Numbered from the stretch's first letter, positions 31,468 to 41,812 are shown. The stretch: DNA of 64,000 nt from Clostridiales bacterium (GCA_021199255.1 JAJQIK010000036.1:90050-154049), one strand, 5' to 3'. Translations and numbers: made by a program. The notes: a model not told the origin generated them from the sequence alone.

Positions 31468-31959
31468 ATGATTGTCCATCCGTTTCCGCCGTTGTTTAAT
31501 GAAGAGTCAGAAGTATTGATATTGGGGAGCTTTCCTTCCGTGAAATCCCGCGAGCAGCGGTTTTTCTATGGGCACAGGCAGAATCGTTTCTGGAAAGTGA
31601 TGGCGTGCGTCCTGAATTGTCCGACGCCGGAAAGCATTGAGGAGAAAAGGGCGATGCTCCTGGGGAATCACATTGCGGTATGGGATGTAATCGGAAGCTG
31701 TAATATTACAGGCTCCTCCGACGCCAGTATTCAGGACGCAGCGCCCAACGATTTATCGCCGATTTTCGACGGGGCGCAGATTCGGGCGGTGTATGCAAAC
31801 GGTGGAAAAGCCTATGAGTTATATCAGAAATATCTTTATCCGCAGAACGGGCGCGAAATAGTCAGGCTTCCTTCCACCAGCCCTGCCAACGCCGCGTTTT
31901 CTTTGGAGAAGCTGGTGGAGCAGTGGAAGGTGATTGGGCAGGAGCTGGGGCGAGCGTGA
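31468..31959 (+). CDS. DNA-deoxyinosine/uracil glycosylase family protein
   Basis: A 163-residue member of the uracil-DNA glycosylase superfamily, most like family 6 hypoxanthine-DNA glycosylases. Signs are ILGSFPSVKSREQRFFYGHRQNRFWKVM near the N-terminus (water-activating loop), the WDVIGSCNITGSSDASI centre and the LPSTSPANAAF minor-groove loop (the HxSP-like motif). It would remove deaminated bases. The ATG at 31468 has GAGAGG upstream; an ATG at 31441 lacks a ribosome site. The MutS-like gene starts 15 bp later. Confidence 0.85.
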   Translation: MIVHPFPPLFNEESEVLILGSFPSVKSREQRFFYGHRQNRFWKVMACVLNCPTPESIEEKRAMLLGNHIAVWDVIGSCNITGSSDASIQDAAPNDLSPIFDGAQIRAVYANGGKAYELYQKYLYPQNGREIVRLPSTSPANAAFSLEKLVEQWKVIGQELGRA

Positions 31960-31974
31960 GAGAAAGGGGACTAT

Positions 31975-33576
31975 ATGGCTGTAGAATTTAGTTTGTTATA
32001 TCCGCCGGGTTATGACAGGGCGTCGGAAACGCCTATGAAGGATTTTAAATTTATTCGCTCCTTGCAGATTGACGATATGGTGGTGCTGATTAAGGAGAGC
32101 TATAGAGGGTTCGCGGATTTATCTCTGGAAAACTTTTATACCGCGGATCCGGTGGTGCTGCGGTATCGTCTGGCGGTGGTTCGGGATCTGGTGGAGCATG
32201 AGGAGCTTTACCGGGTATTTTGTCAGGCGGTGTCGGTGATTTATAATATCAGCGATCTGCGCAAATCCATCAACAGTGATTTTACGGTGGAGTCGGCTAT
32301 CAGCTCTGTGCGGTACCTGGAGATGTATCAGGAGATCGTGAATCTTTTCGCGGAAGCCCTGCAAGACTGCGACGTACATTCCGATGGAATGAGGCATTTT
32401 AAGGAGCAGATTCTTTCGATTGCCCAGAGCGAGGAATTTCAGACGCTTGACCAGCGCCTGTCCGAGATGGAGATGCGCTTCGGCTACCTGAAAAGCGTGA
32501 CCATTGGCGTGAATCTGGATGAAAACCTGCGCCCGAAAGAGGCGGGGATTCTTTCGGTCAATCAGGAGCCTTTTCGCCCGGGCAGCATTATGGACAGGCT
32601 GATTAAGAAAAATAACGCCCCGGACGTCCTGATGGCGCCCCTGTATCCGCTGAGCAAAGGGCTTCGGGGAGAAGAGCTGAAGGCCGTGAATCATGCGGTC
32701 AACGGCGCATTATATGAGATTTTTGCCAAATCCCTGCGAAGCTTTGAGCCTATGGTGCGCAATTATTACACCTCCAATACCTCGGTGTTCGTGGCGCTGC
32801 TGGACGATATTCGTTTCCTGACCGCGGGAGTCGGCTTTATCCGTTCCATGCAGGAGAAGGGGTTTCCTATGTGCTGCCCTGAGATCGCGGAGGTCGCGGA
32901 GAAGAAGTGTGATCTGGAACAGGTGTATAATCCTGTTTTGGCCCGCAAGAGCATTGAGCAGACGATTGTGTCCAACAGCTTTTCCTTTGATGAAAAGGGG
33001 CGCTTTTATCTGGTGACGGGGCCTAATCATGGCGGCAAATCGATTTTTGCCTATTCGGTGGGAATGGCGCAGGCTCTATTTCAACTGGGGCTTTACGTGC
33101 CGGCCCGGCGCGCGCGAATGAGTCCCGTGACGGCTATTTTTACTCATTTTCCCTCTTCGGACGAAAATAATTATGGCAAGGGAAGACTGGAAAGCGAGTG
33201 CGCCAGACTGGGAGAAATTATGACACAACTGTCAGAAACAGATATGCTGTTGATGGACGAATCCTTTTCCAGCACCAGCGGGCTGGAGGCCGGATATATT
33301 GCTTCCGAGGTTCTGATGGGAATCGGTATCATAGGCTGCGGGGGGATTTTCGTAACGCATATCCATGATCTGCCCCAGCAGGTAGAGCGGTATAACGCCC
33401 ACCCGGATAATAAGGGCAAGATTGATAATCTGGTGGCGTTGATGGAGGATAAGGAAAACGGTATCCGCAGTTATCGGATTGAGAGAACGAAGCCCGACGG
33501 ATTGAGCTATGCGAGGGATATTGCCGGCAGATATGGGCTGAATCTGGACGCGATTTTATCAAGATTAAAACAATAG
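31975..33576 (+). CDS. MutS-family ATPase lacking the mismatch-recognition domain
   Basis: A 533-residue protein of the MutS-related ATPase group. The C-terminal ATPase has Walker A GPNHGGKS (349-356), the Walker B and signature region LLMDESFSSTSGLEAGYI, and the VTHIHDLP switch. The N-terminal 340 residues are helical core/lever regions, and there is no N-terminal mismatch-binding domain (no FYE-type motif), so it is not canonical MutS; the closest group is the MutS-related small proteins of Firmicutes without settled function. It is 15 bp after the DNA glycosylase gene. Confidence 0.85.
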   Translation: MAVEFSLLYPPGYDRASETPMKDFKFIRSLQIDDMVVLIKESYRGFADLSLENFYTADPVVLRYRLAVVRDLVEHEELYRVFCQAVSVIYNISDLRKSINSDFTVESAISSVRYLEMYQEIVNLFAEALQDCDVHSDGMRHFKEQILSIAQSEEFQTLDQRLSEMEMRFGYLKSVTIGVNLDENLRPKEAGILSVNQEPFRPGSIMDRLIKKNNAPDVLMAPLYPLSKGLRGEELKAVNHAVNGALYEIFAKSLRSFEPMVRNYYTSNTSVFVALLDDIRFLTAGVGFIRSMQEKGFPMCCPEIAEVAEKKCDLEQVYNPVLARKSIEQTIVSNSFSFDEKGRFYLVTGPNHGGKSIFAYSVGMAQALFQLGLYVPARRARMSPVTAIFTHFPSSDENNYGKGRLESECARLGEIMTQLSETDMLLMDESFSSTSGLEAGYIASEVLMGIGIIGCGGIFVTHIHDLPQQVERYNAHPDNKGKIDNLVALMEDKENGIRSYRIERTKPDGLSYARDIAGRYGLNLDAILSRLKQ

Positions 33577-33739
33577 TATACCATAATGGGAGAGTTTTGC
33601 TATCAAAGAAGCTTCCATTTCTTTCCTGTTCGTGGTAGGATTAGATGATTGTGAAATGGTGCAATCTGCAATTACCTGGGCGACAGGATGGAAGGGCAGG
33701 ATACGGAATGACACAGAGGATATGGAAAGAGGCGGCAAA

Positions 33740-34405
33740 ATGGAACAGAAAGAAATATTAAAACACGTAGATCATACTTTACTGACGCAGACGGCGACCT
33801 GGGCGGAAATTCAACAGATCTGCGACGACGCGATAGCCTATGGAACCGCGTCGGTATGTATCCCGGCTTCCTATGTGAAGCAGGCGAAGGCGTATGTACA
33901 GGATCAGATGGTGGTCTGCACCGTAATCGGCTTCCCCAATGGCTATGCAACCACCGCCTGCAAGGAGTTCGAGGCGAAGGACGCCTTAGAAAACGGCGCG
34001 GATGAAATTGATATGGTCATTAATATCGGCTGGGTGAAAGATGGCAAATACGACGCGGTGGAAAAGGAAATCCGTACCCTGAAGGAAGTGTGCGGCCATC
34101 GGATTTTAAAGGTGATTATTGAGACCTGTCTGCTGACGGAGGCGGAAAAAGTGAAAATGTGCGAGGTGGTAACCCGCGGGGGCGCGGATTACATTAAGAC
34201 CTCCACCGGCTTTTCCGCCAAGGGGGCGACCTTTGAAGACGTGGCGCTTTTTGCGGAGCATATAGGCTCCGGCGTGAAGATTAAGGCGGCGGGAGGCATC
34301 TCGTCCTTAGAGGACGCGGAAAGATTTCTGGCGCTGGGTGCGGACAGACTGGGAACCAGCCGTATCATTAAGCTGGTCAGACAGGAACAGACGGAAGGGT
34401 ATTAA
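33740..34405 (+). CDS. deoC: Deoxyribose-phosphate aldolase
   Basis: A 221-residue DeoC that cleaves 2-deoxyribose 5-phosphate to glyceraldehyde 3-phosphate and acetaldehyde in deoxynucleoside salvage. Visible marks are [26 protein letters not shown], the Schiff-base lysine K153 in DYIKTSTGF, and IKAAGGI. ATG 33740 follows a GAGGCGG site; earlier in-frame starts read through non-conserved sequence. The 163 bp upstream hold no convincing promoter. No other nucleoside catabolism genes are adjacent. Confidence 0.95.
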   Translation: MEQKEILKHVDHTLLTQTATWAEIQQICDDAIAYGTASVCIPASYVKQAKAYVQDQMVVCTVIGFPNGYATTACKEFEAKDALENGADEIDMVINIGWVKDGKYDAVEKEIRTLKEVCGHRILKVIIETCLLTEAEKVKMCEVVTRGGADYIKTSTGFSAKGATFEDVALFAEHIGSGVKIKAAGGISSLEDAERFLALGADRLGTSRIIKLVRQEQTEGY

Positions 34406-34413
34406 CAGGAAAT

Positions 34414-35208
34414 ATGAAGCAAACAGAGCAGGGGTTTCTGAGCGGCGCGGTTTTAAAGACCATAGCCTGTATTTCCATGCTGATCGACCATTTCTCCGCC
34501 ATTGTGTTATGGGCTTATGTGCGGCAGTCGGCGGAGGCAGGGAACCCCAATATACAGTTAAAGAATCTCTATAATGGGGGAAGGGCAATCGGAAGGATTG
34601 CCTTTGTTTTGTTCGCCTATCTGCTCGTGGAAGGGTTCCGCTATACAAGAAGCAGGGGCAGATTCCTGCTGCGTCTTGGGATATTTGCCCTGCTTTCGGA
34701 AATCCCATATGACCTTGCCTTTGAGGGCAAGTGGCTGGAGGGGAGCAGCCAGAATGTGTTTTTTACGCTGTTTCTGGGACTGCTGGCGCTGACGCTCTGG
34801 GAGTGGGGCGGAAGGCGCGGGAGCGTATGGCGTCAGTACGGCGCGGTTGCGCTGTGCGCTCTTGCGGCCTATTATCTCAGGACAGATTATCAGTATATCG
34901 GCGTTCTGCTCATTTTCGTGTTATATCTGACGCATGACGTCGGGCTGCCCTGGCAGATGACAGCGTCGGGCGTTGTGCTGCTTTTGGGGACATGGAGCGC
35001 TAATTGTCTACGGTATGGGGAGAGTTATTCCCTGTCCTACCTGTTTCAATTCTCTCTGCGGGAAATGTACGGAATGGCAGCCTTTGTGCCGATTGCCTTT
35101 TATGACGGAAGCAGAGGGAAGCAGCTTCCGAAATGGTTTTGGTATGGATTTTACCCGATTCATTTGCTGCTGCTGTATGGCATCTCCCGCGCGTTTTTAT
35201 CAGGCTGA
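34414..35208 (+). CDS. TraX-family integral membrane protein
   Basis: A 264-residue polytopic membrane protein with seven or eight hydrophobic segments. The family pattern is clear: LKTIACISMLIDHF at the N-terminus, GRIAFVLFAYLLVEGFRYTRSR, ALLSEIPYDLA, NVFFTLFLGLLAL, and LRTDYQYIGVLL. TraX was named for F-pilin N-acetylation in E. coli plasmids, but chromosomal copies like this are widespread in gut Firmicutes and probably acylate some surface component. It is nine bases after deoC. Confidence 0.85.
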   Translation: MKQTEQGFLSGAVLKTIACISMLIDHFSAIVLWAYVRQSAEAGNPNIQLKNLYNGGRAIGRIAFVLFAYLLVEGFRYTRSRGRFLLRLGIFALLSEIPYDLAFEGKWLEGSSQNVFFTLFLGLLALTLWEWGGRRGSVWRQYGAVALCALAAYYLRTDYQYIGVLLIFVLYLTHDVGLPWQMTASGVVLLLGTWSANCLRYGESYSLSYLFQFSLREMYGMAAFVPIAFYDGSRGKQLPKWFWYGFYPIHLLLLYGISRAFLSG

Positions 35209-35222
35209 GAAGCGCGGAAGGT

Positions 35223-36083
35223 TCAGCGCGTCCAACGCCCGGAAGCGCCGCAGGGAAGGATCAGCCCGTTTTGGCTGACGGGAAGCCCTATCTCAGAGGC
35301 CGTCACGTGTCCGCCGAACCGTGGGCTCAGGACGGTGTGGAGCATATAAGTCAGTACCGCGGGCTGCAAGCCGGTGGTATAGGAGTTTATGAGGAAAAAG
35401 AGAGCGTCCCTGGCCAGAAGCTTAGACGTCAGCTCCAAAAAGGAGAAAAGACTGTCCTCTATTTTCCAGATCTCGCCCTTCGGCCCTCTTCCATAGGAAG
35501 GAGGGTCCATGATAATACCGTCGTAGGTATTGCCGCGGCGGATTTCCCGCTCCACGAATTTCACGCAGTCGTCCACTAACCAGCGTATGGGCGCCTGCTC
35601 CAGGCCTGAAGCCAGGGCGTTTTCCTTAGCCCAGGTTACCATGCCCCTGGACGCGTCCACGTGGGTTACGCTGGCTCCCGCCTGAGCGGCCGCCAGCGTA
35701 GCGCCGCCGGTATAGGCGAACAGGTTCAGCACCTTCACCGGCCTGCGGGCTTCCTTTATAATAGAAGAAACCCAATCCCAGTTGACCGCCTGTTCCGGGA
35801 AGAGCCCGGTATGCTTAAAGCTGAAGGGCTTCAGATGGAAGGTGAGTTCCCGGTAGCGTATGCGCCATTCCTGCGGCAGATTCCAAAATTCCCATTCGCC
35901 GCCGCCCCTGGAGCTTCTGTGATAATGGCCGTTTGGGCGCTCCCAGCGTTTGTCGGCTTTGGGCGTGCCCCAGATGACCTGCGGGTCGGGGCGAACCAGA
36001 ATATAATCGCCCCAGCGCTCCAGCTTTTCACCCTCCGAGGTATCTATGACTTCATAATCTTTCCATTGATCTGCAATCCACAT
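35223..36083 (-). CDS. Class I SAM-dependent methyltransferase, RlmK/RlmI-like
   Basis: A 286-residue methyltransferase of the Methyltrans_SAM group whose members methylate 23S rRNA. Motif I is VLNLFAYTGGATLAAAQAGA, with VTHVDASRGMVTWAKEN following and the catalytic region IIMDPPSYGRGPKGEIW. It lacks the N-terminal PUA domain of RlmI. The ATG at 36083 has AAGGAG upstream. It is divergent from the ribosomal protein operon and convergent with the TraX gene, from which it is separated by 14 bp. Confidence 0.9.
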   Translation of the reverse strand: MWIADQWKDYEVIDTSEGEKLERWGDYILVRPDPQVIWGTPKADKRWERPNGHYHRSSRGGGEWEFWNLPQEWRIRYRELTFHLKPFSFKHTGLFPEQAVNWDWVSSIIKEARRPVKVLNLFAYTGGATLAAAQAGASVTHVDASRGMVTWAKENALASGLEQAPIRWLVDDCVKFVEREIRRGNTYDGIIMDPPSYGRGPKGEIWKIEDSLFSFLELTSKLLARDALFFLINSYTTGLQPAVLTYMLHTVLSPRFGGHVTASEIGLPVSQNGLILPCGASGRWTR

Positions 36084-36170
36084 ATGAGCTCTCCTTAGAT
36101 GTATGTTCCTGAAATATCCCATTAAGCATAGCATATTTTGAAATTTTTTTCCAAAAAAATTAAAAAACGC

Positions 36171-36199
36171 TTGCATCTTTTGAAAATATCCTATATACT
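36171..36199 (+). promoter_or_regulatory. Sigma-A promoter of the S10-spc-alpha operon
   Basis: TTGCAT (36171-36176), a 17-bp spacer and TATACT (36194-36199), preceded by A/T-rich tracts that may serve as an UP element. No other promoter of this quality was seen before rpsJ, so a leader of about 240 nt is transcribed. Confidence 0.75.
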
Positions 36200-36205
36200 A
36201 GTCAA

Positions 36206-36448
36206 TGCTGTGGCATGATAGCGATGAAGCGTGAGGTTGCTGCCCGCTGTGGCAGGTTTTCCGTGGAGCGAATGTCAAGTTAGGAAACTGACGACAAGTC
36301 ACTGTACAAGCAATAATGTCTGGCGTCCGCCAGAAACAACGTGGTTAGTAGTTCGGGACATGAAGGTTTAGGACACACACGGGAGAGTGTACAGTCACCG
36401 CTTGTCGTACTTAGAAATTAAAAGTGCGAAAAGGAGGCGACTTTTTTT
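36206..36448 (+). ncRNA. Structured 5' leader of the ribosomal protein operon
   Basis: A long untranslated leader with several well-formed elements. GTTAG and CTGAC close on a GAAA tetraloop (about 36281-36292) inside a TGTC/GACA stem. TCTGGCG/CGCCAGA is a perfect hairpin (36319-36334). A long-range pairing joins GACAAG and ACTGTAC (36293-36307) with GTACAGT and CTTGTC (36389-36406), enclosing the centre as a multi-branched domain. No terminator is evident. I cannot assign it to a named leader family; autogenous control by a ribosomal protein is the obvious hypothesis. Confidence 0.6.
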
Positions 36449-36766
36449 ATGGCAAGTCAAGTAATGAGAATTACACTTAAGGCCTATGATCATCAGTTGG
36501 TTGATGCATCTGCAAAAAAAATCATCGAAACGGTAAAGAAGAACGGATCCCAGGTGAGCGGACCGGTACCCCTTCCTACAAAGAAGGAAGTAGTTACCAT
36601 TCTTAGGGCGGTTCACAAGTACAAGGATTCCAGAGAACAGTTCGAGCAGAGGACTCACAAGAGACTCATCGACATCATCACGCCTACCCCTAAGACGGTT
36701 GACGCTTTACAGAGATTAGAGATGCCTGCAGGCGTTTATATCGACATTAAGATGAAAAACAAATAA
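36449..36766 (+). CDS. rpsJ: 30S ribosomal protein S10
   Basis: A 105-residue S10 ([14 protein letters not shown] at the N-terminus, [17 protein letters not shown] in the loop, [25 protein letters not shown] at the end, cited in parts). It is part of the 30S head and, through its NusG/NusB contacts, of antitermination complexes. First gene of the operon, with AAGGAGG before ATG. Confidence 0.98.
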   Translation: MASQVMRITLKAYDHQLVDASAKKIIETVKKNGSQVSGPVPLPTKKEVVTILRAVHKYKDSREQFEQRTHKRLIDIITPTPKTVDALQRLEMPAGVYIDIKMKNK

Positions 36767-36857
36767 GACCCCTACTAGTATGATCAGAAGCAAGTCCCTG
36801 CCGCGGGCAGGTGGCAACGCTGTTTGATCCGCTGTAGAATAACAGGAGGTAAAGAAA

Positions 36858-37544
36858 ATGAAGAAAGCTATCTTGGCAACAAAAGTCGGAATGACTCAAA
36901 TCTTCAATGAAGACGGTACGCTGACGCCGGTTACCGTGCTTCAGGCAGGACCTTGTGCGGTTACACAGGTAAAGACTGTTGAGAACGACGGTTACAGCGC
37001 TGTACAGGTTGGTTTTGTGGACAAGAAGGAAAAAATTGTCAACAAAGACAAGAGCGGCAGGAAAGAAGTAATCCACAGACATGGCGTTAACAAAGCGCAG
37101 AAAGGCCACTTTGACAAGGCTGGCGTTTCCTGCAAGAGATATGTGAGAGAATTGAAATTGGACAATTCCCAGGATTACGAGTTAGGAAGCGAAATCAAGG
37201 CTGATATCTTTGAAGCCGGCGACAGAGTCGATGCAACAGCAATCTCGAAAGGTAAAGGATTTCAGGGCGCTATCAAGAGACATGGCCAGCACAGAGGACC
37301 CATGGCTCACGGTTCTAAATTCCATCGTCATCAGGGTTCTAACGGCGCGTGCTCCTCGCCCAGCAAGGTATTTAAAGGAAAAGGCATGCCGGGACATATG
37401 GGCTGCGTAAGGGTTACGGTTCAGAATCTTACGGTAGTAAGGGTAGACGCAGATAAGAACCTGCTTCTGGTAAAAGGCGCCGTACCGGGGCCTAAGAAAG
37501 CCTTAGTAACTATTAAAGAGACAACTAAGGTTGAAGCGAAATAG
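36858..37544 (+). CDS. rplC: 50S ribosomal protein L3
   Basis: A 228-residue L3, an early 50S assembly protein reaching the peptidyl transferase centre. It starts [15 protein letters not shown] and has the conserved tip region [20 protein letters not shown] 91-bp gap after rpsJ holds a small hairpin (CCTGCC/GGCAGG near 36797-36811). Confidence 0.98.
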   Translation: MKKAILATKVGMTQIFNEDGTLTPVTVLQAGPCAVTQVKTVENDGYSAVQVGFVDKKEKIVNKDKSGRKEVIHRHGVNKAQKGHFDKAGVSCKRYVRELKLDNSQDYELGSEIKADIFEAGDRVDATAISKGKGFQGAIKRHGQHRGPMAHGSKFHRHQGSNGACSSPSKVFKGKGMPGHMGCVRVTVQNLTVVRVDADKNLLLVKGAVPGPKKALVTIKETTKVEAK

Positions 37545-37579
37545 TGACAGGGGTCACAGATGAAAGGAGGACCATTCAG

Positions 37580-38200
37580 ATGGCAAACGTATCTGTTTAT
37601 AATATGGAAGGTAAAGAAGTCGGCAAGATGGACTTAAACGATGCGGTATTCGGTGTAGAGATTAACGAACACCTTGTACACATGGCGGTTGTCCAGACAC
37701 TTGCTAATAAACGTCAGGGAACACAGAAAGCAAAAACCCGTTCCGAAGTGTCCGGCGGTGGCAGAAAGCCTTGGAGGCAGAAAGGAACAGGCCATGCAAG
37801 ACAGGGTTCCATCAGAGCTCCTCAGTGGAAGGGCGGCGGCGTTGTGTTCGCTCCGGTTCCGAGAGACTATTCTTTCAAGTTAAACAAGAAAGAGAAGAGG
37901 GCGGCTCTTAAATCTGTCCTGACCAGCAGAGTTCAGGAAAACAAATTAATCGTTGTGGACGAATTGAAATTCGACGAGATTAAGACTAAGAATTTTAAAA
38001 ATGTTATGGACAACTTAAAAGTTGAGAAAGCAATCGTGGTACTTGGCGAGAAAGATGACAATGTGTTCTTTTCCGCAAGAAATCTTCCCAAGGTCTCTAC
38101 GGCGATAGCAGACAACATCAATGTATATGACATCTTAAAGGGAGATACCTTAGTGCTCACCAGAGATGCTGTAGCAAAGATCGAGGAGGTGTATGCATAA
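37580..38200 (+). CDS. rplD: 50S ribosomal protein L4
   Basis: A 206-residue L4 with the tunnel-loop region [24 protein letters not shown] (cited in parts: [15 protein letters not shown]). L4 is the autogenous repressor of the S10 operon in E. coli; whether it acts on this leader is unknown. ATG 37580 has AAGGAGG seven bases upstream. The stop overlaps the rplW start by one base. Confidence 0.97.
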   Translation: MANVSVYNMEGKEVGKMDLNDAVFGVEINEHLVHMAVVQTLANKRQGTQKAKTRSEVSGGGRKPWRQKGTGHARQGSIRAPQWKGGGVVFAPVPRDYSFKLNKKEKRAALKSVLTSRVQENKLIVVDELKFDEIKTKNFKNVMDNLKVEKAIVVLGEKDDNVFFSARNLPKVSTAIADNINVYDILKGDTLVLTRDAVAKIEEVYA

Positions 38201-38499
38201 TGGCAGCGATTCAGTATTATGACGTAATCCTCAAACCGGTTATTACCGAAAAGAGTATGGCCGGCATGAGCGAGAAGAAATATACTTTCCTGGTTCATCC
38301 GGAAGCAAACAAGACGCAGATTAAAGAAGCTGTTGAAAAGATGTTCGAGGGCGCCAAGGTACAGAAGGTTAACACCATGAACCTGGACGGCAAGACCAAA
38401 AGACGCGGTATGGTATACGGCAAGACCGCCAAGACCAAAAAGGCTATCGTACAGTTGACAGCAGACAGCAAGGATATTGAGATTTTTGCGGGACTTTAA
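38200..38499 (+). CDS. rplW: 50S ribosomal protein L23
   Basis: A 99-residue L23 ([44 protein letters not shown]), located at the tunnel exit where trigger factor and SRP dock. It overlaps rplD (TAATG). Confidence 0.97.
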   Translation: MAAIQYYDVILKPVITEKSMAGMSEKKYTFLVHPEANKTQIKEAVEKMFEGAKVQKVNTMNLDGKTKRRGMVYGKTAKTKKAIVQLTADSKDIEIFAGL

Positions 38500-38582
38500 G
38501 TTTCGCAGCGCGGTAGAAGCGGGATAATGTATGCGGCGTAAGAGACGCCGCGCAAAAATCTATATGAAAAGGAGAAACAACC

Positions 38583-39425
38583 ATGGGAATTAAGACATAT
38601 AACCCATATACACCTTCCAGACGTAATATGACTGGCTCCGACTTCTCTGAGATTACCAAGAAGACTCCTGAAAAGGCGCTTTGTACTTCTCTCAAGAAAC
38701 ATTCGGGACGTAACAATCAGGGTAAGATCACAGTCAGACATCATGGCGGCGGAAGCAGAAGATTATATAGAAACGTAGATTTCAAGAGGAATAAGGACGG
38801 TATTGCCGCTACGGTAATCGGCATTGAGTACGATCCCAACAGGACAGCCAATATCGCGCTGATCTGTTATGAGGACGGACAGAAATCCTATATTCTGGCT
38901 CCGGAAGGCTTGACAGACGGCATGAAGGTAATGAACGGGCCTGAGGCGGAAGTAAGACTGGGTAACTGCTTACCCTTGTCAGAAATCCCTGTAGGCGCCC
39001 TGGTTCACAATATTGAACTGTATCCGGGCAAGGGCGGACAGTTGGTTCGTTCCGCAGGAAACAGCGCGCAGTTGATGGCAAAGGAAGGCAAGTACGCTAC
39101 TCTGAGACTTCCCTCCGGCGAGATGAGAATGGTTCCCATCGTGTGCAGAGCTACCATCGGAACCGTTGGCAATGTAGACCATAACCTGATTAAGATTGGT
39201 AAGGCAGGCCGTAAGCGTCACATGGGTATCCGCCCTACTGTCCGCGGTTCTGTTATGAATCCTAACGACCATCCTCACGGCGGTGGCGAAGGCAGGGCGC
39301 CTATTGGACGTCCGGGTCCGTGTACTCCTTGGGGCAAGCCTGCTCTTGGTTTGAAGACACGTAAGAAGAAGAAGGCTTCCAACAAGCTGATTGTAAGAAG
39401 AAGAGACGGCAGAGCAATCAAATAA
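38583..39425 (+). CDS. rplB: 50S ribosomal protein L2
   Basis: A 280-residue L2, needed for subunit joining and peptidyl transfer. It has [16 protein letters not shown] at the N-terminus and the highly conserved [19 protein letters not shown] segment with the functional histidine. The 83-bp gap before it contains a GCGGCG/CGCCGC hairpin (about 38532-38550). Confidence 0.98.
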   Translation: MGIKTYNPYTPSRRNMTGSDFSEITKKTPEKALCTSLKKHSGRNNQGKITVRHHGGGSRRLYRNVDFKRNKDGIAATVIGIEYDPNRTANIALICYEDGQKSYILAPEGLTDGMKVMNGPEAEVRLGNCLPLSEIPVGALVHNIELYPGKGGQLVRSAGNSAQLMAKEGKYATLRLPSGEMRMVPIVCRATIGTVGNVDHNLIKIGKAGRKRHMGIRPTVRGSVMNPNDHPHGGGEGRAPIGRPGPCTPWGKPALGLKTRKKKKASNKLIVRRRDGRAIK

Positions 39426-39460
39426 TTAGGATCTATCAATAAAAAACAGGAGGAAAGATC

Positions 39461-39742
39461 ATGGCTAGATCACTGAAAAAAGGACCATTTGCAGATGCGA
39501 GCTTACTGAAAAAAGTAGATGCGATGAATGCATCAGGACAGAAACAGGTTATTAAGACCTGGTCCCGCCGTTCTACGATTTTCCCTTCTTTCGTGGGGCA
39601 CACATTCGCTGTTCACGATGGAAGAAAGCACGTACCGGTATATGTTACAGAAGATATGGTTGGCCACAAGCTCGGCGAGTTCGTAGCGACCAGAACTTAT
39701 AGAGGACATGATAAGGACGAGAGAAAGTCCAAAGTTCGCTAA
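39461..39742 (+). CDS. rpsS: 30S ribosomal protein S19
   Basis: A 93-residue S19 ([35 protein letters not shown]), part of the 30S head near the decoding site, in its usual place between L2 and L22. Confidence 0.98.
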   Translation: MARSLKKGPFADASLLKKVDAMNASGQKQVIKTWSRRSTIFPSFVGHTFAVHDGRKHVPVYVTEDMVGHKLGEFVATRTYRGHDKDERKSKVR

Positions 39743-39763
39743 TTTGAAAGGAGGTTTTAATCT

Positions 39764-40150
39764 ATGGCTAAAGGACATAGATCCCAGATAAAGAGAGAGA
39801 GAAATGCGAACAAAGATACTAGACCTTCGGCTAAGTTATCTTACGCAAGAGTGTCTGTTCAGAAAGCTTGTTTCGTATTGGATGCCATCAGGGGAAAGGA
39901 CGTAGAGACAGCGCTTGCTATTCTGGAATACAATCCTAGATATGCGTCGAGCATTATTAAGAAGTTATTGGAATCTGCCATCGCCAACGCAGAGAACAAC
40001 AACGGCATGAATGTGGAGAACCTTTACGTTGCCGAATGTTACGCAAACAAAGGGCCGACCATGAAGAGAGTAAGACCGAGAGCGCAGGGCAGGGCTTATA
40101 GAATCGAAAAGAGAATGAGCCATATCACAGTCGTTCTTGATGAAAGATAG
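39764..40150 (+). CDS. rplV: 50S ribosomal protein L22
   Basis: A 128-residue L22 whose beta hairpin lines the exit tunnel. The hairpin region CYANKGPTMKRVRPRAQGRA is intact with no insertion or deletion of the type linked to macrolide resistance that I can see. Confidence 0.97.
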   Translation: MAKGHRSQIKRERNANKDTRPSAKLSYARVSVQKACFVLDAIRGKDVETALAILEYNPRYASSIIKKLLESAIANAENNNGMNVENLYVAECYANKGPTMKRVRPRAQGRAYRIEKRMSHITVVLDER

Positions 40151-40174
40151 GATTATATTAGGAAGGAGAACAAC

Positions 40175-40831
40175 ATGGGACAGAAAGTTAATCCACACGG
40201 CTTAAGAGTCGGTGTTATTAAAGATTGGGATTCCAAATGGTATGCTGATGCAGAGTTTTCTGATTTCTTAGTAGAAGATTACAACATCAGAAAATACTTA
40301 AAGAAGAAATTATACAGTGCCGGTATTGCTAAGATCGAAATCGAAAGAGCATCTGACAGAGTAAAGGTAATTATCTATACCGCAAAACCGGGCGTCGTAA
40401 TCGGTAAGGGCGGCGCAGAAATTGAAGTTACGAAGAAGGAGCTTTCCAAGCTGACAAGCAAAAAGGTTCTGGTAGATATCAAGGAAATCAAGCGTCCGGA
40501 CAAAGACGCCCAGTTGGTTGCAGAAAATATTGCGCAGCAGTTGGAGAACCGTATTTCTTTCAGACGTGCCATGAAATCCTGCATGGGCAGAACCATGAAG
40601 GCAGGCGCAGAGGGAATTAAGACATCTGTATCAGGACGTCTGGGCGGCGCGGATATGGCCCGTACAGAGTTCTACAGCGAAGGGACGATTCCGCTTCAGA
40701 CATTGAGGGCGGATATCGATTATGGGTTCGCAGAAGCAAATACAACTTATGGTAAGGTCGGCGTCAAAGTATGGATTTACAAAGGCGAGGTACTTCCTAC
40801 TAAATCTAACAAGGAAGGGAGCGATAAATAA
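40175..40831 (+). CDS. rpsC: 30S ribosomal protein S3
   Basis: A 218-residue S3 at the mRNA entry tunnel. The KH-domain loop is [11 protein letters not shown] and the C-terminal domain has [31 protein letters not shown] (cited by parts). The stop overlaps the rplP start (TAATG). Confidence 0.98.
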   Translation: MGQKVNPHGLRVGVIKDWDSKWYADAEFSDFLVEDYNIRKYLKKKLYSAGIAKIEIERASDRVKVIIYTAKPGVVIGKGGAEIEVTKKELSKLTSKKVLVDIKEIKRPDKDAQLVAENIAQQLENRISFRRAMKSCMGRTMKAGAEGIKTSVSGRLGGADMARTEFYSEGTIPLQTLRADIDYGFAEANTTYGKVGVKVWIYKGEVLPTKSNKEGSDK

Positions 40832-41268
40832 TGTTAATGCCAAAGAGAGTAAAACGTCGTAAACAGTTCCGTGGTTCTATGGCCGGTAAAGCAACTCGCG
40901 GCAATACGATCACATATGGCGAATATGGTATCGTAGCATTAGAGCCATGCTGGATTAAATCTAATCAGATCGAGGCAGCCCGTGTGGCTATGACCCGTCA
41001 TATTAAGCGTGGCGGTAAAGTCTGGATTAAGATTTTCCCTGATAAGCCGGTAACAATTAAGCCTTTGGGAACGCGTATGGGTTCCGGTAAAGGCGCGGTT
41101 GACTGTTGGGTAGCAGTTGTTAAGCCGGGACGCGTAATGTTCGAAATCTCAGGAGTGGCTGAGGATGTGGCTAAAGAAGCGTTACGTCTTGCAACACATA
41201 AGCTTCCATGTAAATGTAAAATCGTTTCTAAAGCAGACTTGGAAGGCGGTGCGGTAAATGAAAATTAA
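40831..41268 (+). CDS. rplP: 50S ribosomal protein L16
   Basis: A 145-residue L16 ([62 protein letters not shown]), which organises the A-site tRNA region. It overlaps rpmC by 11 bp. Confidence 0.98.
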   Translation: MLMPKRVKRRKQFRGSMAGKATRGNTITYGEYGIVALEPCWIKSNQIEAARVAMTRHIKRGGKVWIKIFPDKPVTIKPLGTRMGSGKGAVDCWVAVVKPGRVMFEISGVAEDVAKEALRLATHKLPCKCKIVSKADLEGGAVNEN

Positions 41269-41467
41269 TAAGTATGTAGAAGATTTAAATAAGAAATCAG
41301 ATGCAGAATTAGCACAGGAATTAGTAGACGCTAAGAAAGAACTTTTCAACTTAAGATTCCAGAACGCGACAAACCAGTTAGACAATACGGCAAGAATCAA
41401 AGAGGTCAGAAGAAACATTGCAAGGATTCAGACTGTTATTACTGCAAAAGCCAAGGCTACTAACTAG
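41258..41467 (+). CDS. rpmC: 50S ribosomal protein L29
   Basis: A 69-residue helical L29 ([35 protein letters not shown], cited by parts), at the tunnel exit next to L23. The start lies inside the 3' end of rplP. Confidence 0.97.
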   Translation: MKINKYVEDLNKKSDAELAQELVDAKKELFNLRFQNATNQLDNTARIKEVRRNIARIQTVITAKAKATN

Positions 41468-41500
41468 CGCATAGATGGGACTAAGAAAGGAGAAGCAATC

Positions 41501-41755
41501 GTGGAAAGAAATCTGAGAAAGACCCGTACTGGCAAAGTGACCAGTAATAAGATGGATAAAACTATTGTCGTAGCAATAGAAGACCATGTAAAACATCCGC
41601 TTTACAAGAAGATTGTAAAGAGAACCTATAAATTAAAGGCACATGACGAGAAGAACGAATGTAACATCGGCGATACCGTTAAGGTGATGGAGACAAGACC
41701 CTTATCCAAGGATAAAAGATGGAGACTTGTTGAGATCGTTGAGAGAGCAAAATAA
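41501..41755 (+). CDS. rpsQ: 30S ribosomal protein S17
   Basis: An 84-residue OB-fold S17 ([27 protein letters not shown]Τ[16 protein letters not shown] pattern), a primary 16S rRNA binder. The start at 41501 is a GTG with AAGGAGA upstream. Confidence 0.97.
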   Translation: MERNLRKTRTGKVTSNKMDKTIVVAIEDHVKHPLYKKIVKRTYKLKAHDEKNECNIGDTVKVMETRPLSKDKRWRLVEIVERAK

Positions 41756-41812
41756 AAGGCCGGAGCATTTTTCCGCAAGGCTCGACAATATTAAGATAAG
41801 GAGAATATTAGC

